From an uncultured Gammaproteobacteria bacterium (GTDB lineage: Bacteria; Pseudomonadota; Gammaproteobacteria; Rariloculales; Rariloculaceae), in contig CAMPKU010000206.1 in assembly GCA_946887385.1 (NCBI GenBank), positions 1-8,243 on the forward strand: 8,243 bases of DNA. Reading direction: 5' to 3'. Under the pieces are notes generated by a model. The model was not told where the DNA came from. It saw only the letters and a program-made list of their open reading frames with translations, and searched no databases. Made by a program: the position numbers and the translations under genes. Below, piece by piece: positions 5,746 to 8,243 of the stretch (position 1 is the first letter of the stretch; each line of letters opens with the position of its first letter).

Positions 5746-6476
5746 GCAGCGGTTCGCTCGGCGCCGCTGACGGCCGCGACGAAGATGTCCTCGAGGCTGT
5801 GACCGGGGAAGCGCTGCGCGAGCTCGGCGGGGCTGCCGCGCAGCGTGACGCGTCCCGCCGCGATGATCACGAGCTCGTCGACGAGCGCTTCCACTTCCTG
5901 CATCACGTGGCTCGATAGCAGCACGCAACGCCCTTGGGCGCGCAGCTCGCGCAGCCAATCGCGCAGGTGCCGCGTAGCCATCACGTCGAGCCCGCTCGTC
6001 GGCTCGTCGAGCAGCAGATGCTGCGGATCGTGAACGAGCGCGCGGGCCAGCGCGATTTTCGTGCGCTCGCCTTGCGAGAAGCCTTTGGCTTTGCGGTTCG
6101 CGATCGCGCCGAGGTCGAGGCGCTCGACCAGCGCATCGACGCGCGCCGCAAGGGCGGGCTCAGTCATGCCGTGCAGCCGGCCGTAGTACTCGATGTTCTC
6201 GCGGCCCGTGAGCTGTTGATACAGGCCCGAGCTGTGCGGCAGCACGCCGAGGTTGCGCCGCGCCGCGAGCGGCTCGGTGCCGAGCTCGAGGCCGCCGATG
6301 CGCGCCCGGCCGGCGTCGGCGCCGAGCACCGTCGACAGAATCCGCAGGCAGGTCGATTTGCCGGCGCCGTTTGGCCCGAGCAGGCCCGTGATCTTTCCGT
6401 CGCGCGCCTCGAAGCTCACGGCCTCGAGTGCTTGCACGGTGCCGAAGCGCTTGCTGATGCCGTCGACTTCGATCAC
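5742..6476 (-). CDS. natA: ABC transporter ATP-binding protein, NatA-like
   Basis: The 244-residue cytoplasmic ATPase that powers the permease encoded immediately downstream. Motifs in order: Walker A GPNGAGKST (34-42), Q-loop region GVLPHSSGLY (77-86) with His81 where many ABC ATPases have Gln, signature FSQGE (133-137, compare LSGGQ), Walker B HLLLDE (153-158), D-loop SGLD (161-164) and H-loop His190 in LLSSHVM. The GLYxxLTxxEN stretch after the Q-loop is characteristic of the NatA/CcmA-like group of exporter ATPases. The start is GTG at 6476, overlapping the hydrolase stop as GTGA; the stop overlaps the permease start as ATGA. These 4-nt overlaps imply coupled translation of all three proteins in fixed ratio. 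Nothing essential for ATP hydrolysis is missing apart from the atypical Q-loop residue, which varies in this subgroup. Confidence 0.95.
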   Translation of the reverse strand: MIEVDGISKRFGTVQALEAVSFEARDGKITGLLGPNGAGKSTCLRILSTVLGADAGRARIGGLELGTEPLAARRNLGVLPHSSGLYQQLTGRENIEYYGRLHGMTEPALAARVDALVERLDLGAIANRKAKGFSQGERTKIALARALVHDPQHLLLDEPTSGLDVMATRHLRDWLRELRAQGRCVLLSSHVMQEVEALVDELVIIAAGRVTLRGSPAELAQRFPGHSLEDIFVAAVSGAERTAA

Positions 6477-7909
6477 GGCCCGGGTCCCAGCAGGCTCAAG
6501 AAAAACGGCGTCGGTGCTTCACGGCTCAGGCAGCTCGTATCGACGTCGGTCGGAACGGGGTTCTCGAGAAACGAGCGCAGAATGCGCGGCACGCAGCCCA
6601 CGCCGACGAGACCATGGCCTTGGCGGTGCCCGACGACGTGGGCGCTGTTGGAGAGGCCGTCCGCCCGCACGCGTTCCGCGTAAGCCGGTGGTGTGATCGG
6701 ATCGTACTCGCCGGACAGAAGCAACGCCGGCGTGGCGCTGACCACGGGCAGCTTGAAGTCCGCGTCGATCGTGCCGACGGGCCAGCGGCCGCAAATCAAG
6801 CGCATCCCGTCCATGATGCCGGTGCCCAAGTACGTGGCGTCGAGCCCGCCCGTGGCCGCGGCGGTGACGTACGGCGCATCCTCGGTGCACATCACGGAGT
6901 TGCTCATCGGGAAGCTCAGCGACTCAGGCAATTCGCGCAGCAAGGTGCGCGCCTGGCCGGCCAGCGGCGCGTAGTTGCCGGCGTGCGCTTCGCTGATCAG
7001 CACCGGCAGCAGAGCGACGGTGGCGGCGTTGTAGCTCATGAACCGCACGAGCGTGCGCAGCTCGAGCGCGCCGATCGGCGGCGGATCCGTCTCGTCGGCC
7101 GCACCGGCGTCGAGACGCGCGAGCACCTCCACGAACAGCTCCGGCAAGCCTTTGAAACGGGCGCCGCACTGCGCGTCGGCCGCGCAGCGCGCGAAGATCT
7201 GCTCGAGCGCGCGCTGCGCCTCGCGTGCCACGTCGGGGCCGAGCGCCACGGGCGGCGGCACCACGCCGTCGAGCACGAGCGAGCGCACGTGCGCCGGGTA
7301 GCGGCGCAGATAGTGCTGGGCCACCCGCGTGCCGTACGACACGCCGTAGACGTTCCATTGGTCGACGCCGAGCGCCGCGCGCACGCGCTCTAAGTCCGCG
7401 ACGGCCACGGACGTGGTGTAGAAGCGCGGGTCGTGCTCGAGCTCGGCCACGCAGGAGTCGATGATGCGCTCGAGCTGCTCGGTGCCGGCGGTGTCGAGCG
7501 ACAGGTCGTCGGGCACCTCGCAAGCGAAACCGGCGGCCGACCACCCAGAGCCGCGCTGATCGACGAGAATGATGTCGCGGTCGCGCCGCGCGGGCTCGAA
7601 CGCGCCGCGCAGCTGCAAATAGAAATCGACGGTGCTCTGGCCCGGTCCCCCGCTGATGAGCAGCAGCGGATCGGGACGCGGCTCGGGGCTCAGGCCGTTC
7701 ACGCGTGCGACGAACAGGTCGATCGTCGGCCCGTCGGGCTGCGCGGGGTTCAGCGGCACGGCCAACGTGCCGCAGCGCGCGTACACCGCCGGCAGCGAAT
7801 CCGTGGCCAGGCGGCAGCGGGCGTCGTCGAGCCAGTCCTGCGCGCTCGCCGGTGCCGCGGCGGCCAGGGCGACGGCGAGGGCGGCCAGCAGCGGCAGGGT
7901 CATCGGCAT
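6473..7909 (-). CDS. Secreted alpha/beta hydrolase, S33 / TAP-like aminopeptidase family
   Basis: A 478-residue exported hydrolase. Residues 1-23 form a Sec signal peptide (hydrophobic Leu/Ala core, cleavage likely after ASA before QDW), so the enzyme acts in the periplasm or outside. The mature part has the family's early Cys pair (C32, C46), the oxyanion-hole motif ISGGPGQS (85-92), VDQRGSG (116-122), the nucleophile elbow GVSYGTR (189-195, Ser191), Asp403 in SGEYDPITPP and His432 in RQGHGLVG. The C-terminal third, including C341 and C373, matches the TAP-like domain of tripeptidyl/proline-type aminopeptidases. The family mostly releases N-terminal residues or short peptides, though some members are esterases; the substrate cannot be read from sequence. 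The ATG at 7909 (another at 7903) lacks a strong ribosome binding site, but the signal peptide supports it. It is first in the operon with the NatA/NatB-like transporter. Confidence 0.92.
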   Translation of the reverse strand: MPMTLPLLAALAVALAAAAPASAQDWLDDARCRLATDSLPAVYARCGTLAVPLNPAQPDGPTIDLFVARVNGLSPEPRPDPLLLISGGPGQSTVDFYLQLRGAFEPARRDRDIILVDQRGSGWSAAGFACEVPDDLSLDTAGTEQLERIIDSCVAELEHDPRFYTTSVAVADLERVRAALGVDQWNVYGVSYGTRVAQHYLRRYPAHVRSLVLDGVVPPPVALGPDVAREAQRALEQIFARCAADAQCGARFKGLPELFVEVLARLDAGAADETDPPPIGALELRTLVRFMSYNAATVALLPVLISEAHAGNYAPLAGQARTLLRELPESLSFPMSNSVMCTEDAPYVTAAATGGLDATYLGTGIMDGMRLICGRWPVGTIDADFKLPVVSATPALLLSGEYDPITPPAYAERVRADGLSNSAHVVGHRQGHGLVGVGCVPRILRSFLENPVPTDVDTSCLSREAPTPFFLSLLGPGP

Positions 7910-7970
7910 AGCGGCGCATGTTCGCGCACTTGCCGGTGCTCTGGCCAGCCGACGCCTTGGCGAATCTTGG

Positions 7971-8000
7971 TGGTCACAGCGGCGGCGCGCCGCCTAGAAT
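7971..8000 (+). promoter_or_regulatory. Candidate mnmG promoter with -10 box close to the start codon
   Basis: TAGAAT (7995-8000) matches the -10 consensus at five of six bases, and TGGTCA (7971-7976) matches the -35 at four of six with an 18-nt spacer. Transcription would begin near 8007, only a few bases before ATG at 8011. mnmG has no clear ribosome binding site, which agrees with a leaderless or near-leaderless message. Confidence 0.45.
7981..7994. repeat. Perfect 14-bp palindrome in the mnmG promoter spacer
   Basis: GGCGGCGCGCCGCC is its own reverse complement. It lies exactly between the proposed -35 and -10 boxes of mnmG and upstream of the divergent hydrolase operon, where a repressor dimer could act on both. 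GC-rich DNA produces such palindromes by chance, so an operator role is only a possibility. Confidence 0.4.
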
Positions 8001-8010
8001 CGGGCCTCGT

Positions 8011-8243
8011 ATGGACTATCCGACCCACTACGGCTGCATCGTCGTCGGCGGCGGGCATGCCGGCACCGAGGCCGCGCTCGCGGCGGCCCGCATGGGCGTG
8101 CGCACACTGCTCTTGACGCAGAACCTTGAAACCCTGGGGCAGATGAGCTGCAACCCCGCGATCGGCGGCATCGGCAAGGGGCACCTCGCGAAGGAGATCG
8201 ACGCGCTCGGCGGGGCGATGGCGCGCGCGATCGACCGCGCCGG
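8011..8243 (+). CDS. mnmG: tRNA uridine-5-carboxymethylaminomethyl(34) synthesis enzyme MnmG (partial, N-terminus)
   Basis: The first 77 codons of MnmG (GidA), the FAD- and NADH-dependent partner of MnmE in wobble-uridine modification; the gene runs off the right edge. The N-terminus has the family opening ([20 protein letters not shown]), including the FAD-binding GGGHAGTE (13-20), then ALAAARMG and the invariant [17 protein letters not shown] (43-59) with Cys47. [15 protein letters not shown] (61-75) also matches. The ATG at 8011 gives the standard family N-terminal length. No strong ribosome binding site precedes it, and a -10-like TAGAAT lies only 10 nt upstream. rsmG and parAB often follow in this genomic setting but lie outside the window. 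Confidence 0.97.
   Translation, partial: MDYPTHYGCIVVGGGHAGTEAALAAARMGVRTLLLTQNLETLGQMSCNPAIGGIGKGHLAKEIDALGGAMARAIDRA

Larger units (their letters stand above)
7910..8010. promoter_or_regulatory. Divergent intergenic region between the hydrolase operon and mnmG
   Basis: This 101-bp gap must hold start signals for the - strand hydrolase-natAB operon, unless that operon is read from elsewhere, and probably for + strand mnmG. On the + strand a plausible promoter is visible (listed separately). On the - strand I see no convincing -35/-10 pair. Confidence 0.5.

Noticed and set aside
4552..5802. Long + strand frame of about 416 codons opposite the permease gene.
   Set aside because: Its product is a monotonous Arg/Gln/His/Glu-rich string, the antisense shadow of natB; the - strand frame has helices and family motifs.
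5746..5958. Upstream extension of the permease frame to 5958.
   Set aside because: The extra residues lie inside the ATPase gene and are Arg/Ala-rich; the ATG at 5745 with the ATGA overlap is the natural start.

Overview
The window is GC-rich throughout (judged by eye, not counted) and codes densely with strong G/C preference at third codon positions. It carries the conserved bacterial rnpA-yidC-mnmE cluster at the left edge and the start of mnmG at the right edge, an arrangement found near the chromosomal origin in many gammaproteobacteria. The YidC sequence (for example FYKLT followed by SGRSMAKMR) and the probable absence of yidD between rnpA and yidC point to a Xanthomonadales/Nevskiales/Steroidobacter-type gammaproteobacterium. 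That placement is inferred from family knowledge, not from a search.

Left block, + strand (1-3089): the last codons of a gene that is probably rnpA, overlapping yidC (membrane insertase) by 8 nt, then mnmE (tRNA wobble-uridine GTPase) after 22 nt, starting at TTG behind a clear ribosome binding site. Right edge, + strand (8011 to end): the first 77 codons of mnmG, the partner of MnmE. MnmE and MnmG form one enzyme, and their genes often sit side by side; here about 4.9 kb of other genes, nearly all on the opposite strand, lies between them.

Middle block (3090-8010): a small + strand gene of unknown function (3211-3495) converges on, and overlaps by 137 bp, a - strand gene for a short GIY-YIG-like protein (3359-3712). 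Next on the - strand is a stand-alone GGDEF-fold protein whose signature has decayed to DGGAL (3868-4464). A tight three-gene - strand operon follows, read from 7909 down to 4564: a secreted alpha/beta hydrolase of the S33/TAP-like peptidase type, a NatA-type ABC ATPase and a NatB-type ABC permease. Its two junctions are 4-nt overlaps (GTGA and ATGA), so the three are very likely co-translated. The degenerate GGDEF gene may be a fourth member after a 99-nt gap holding a hairpin.

No tRNA, rRNA, insertion sequence, CRISPR array or attachment site was seen. The points most worth following are the secreted hydrolase/NatAB export-like operon, the degenerate GGDEF and GIY-YIG-like proteins beside it, and the uncharacterised small protein with a W-x-W-Y-Q-Y core.
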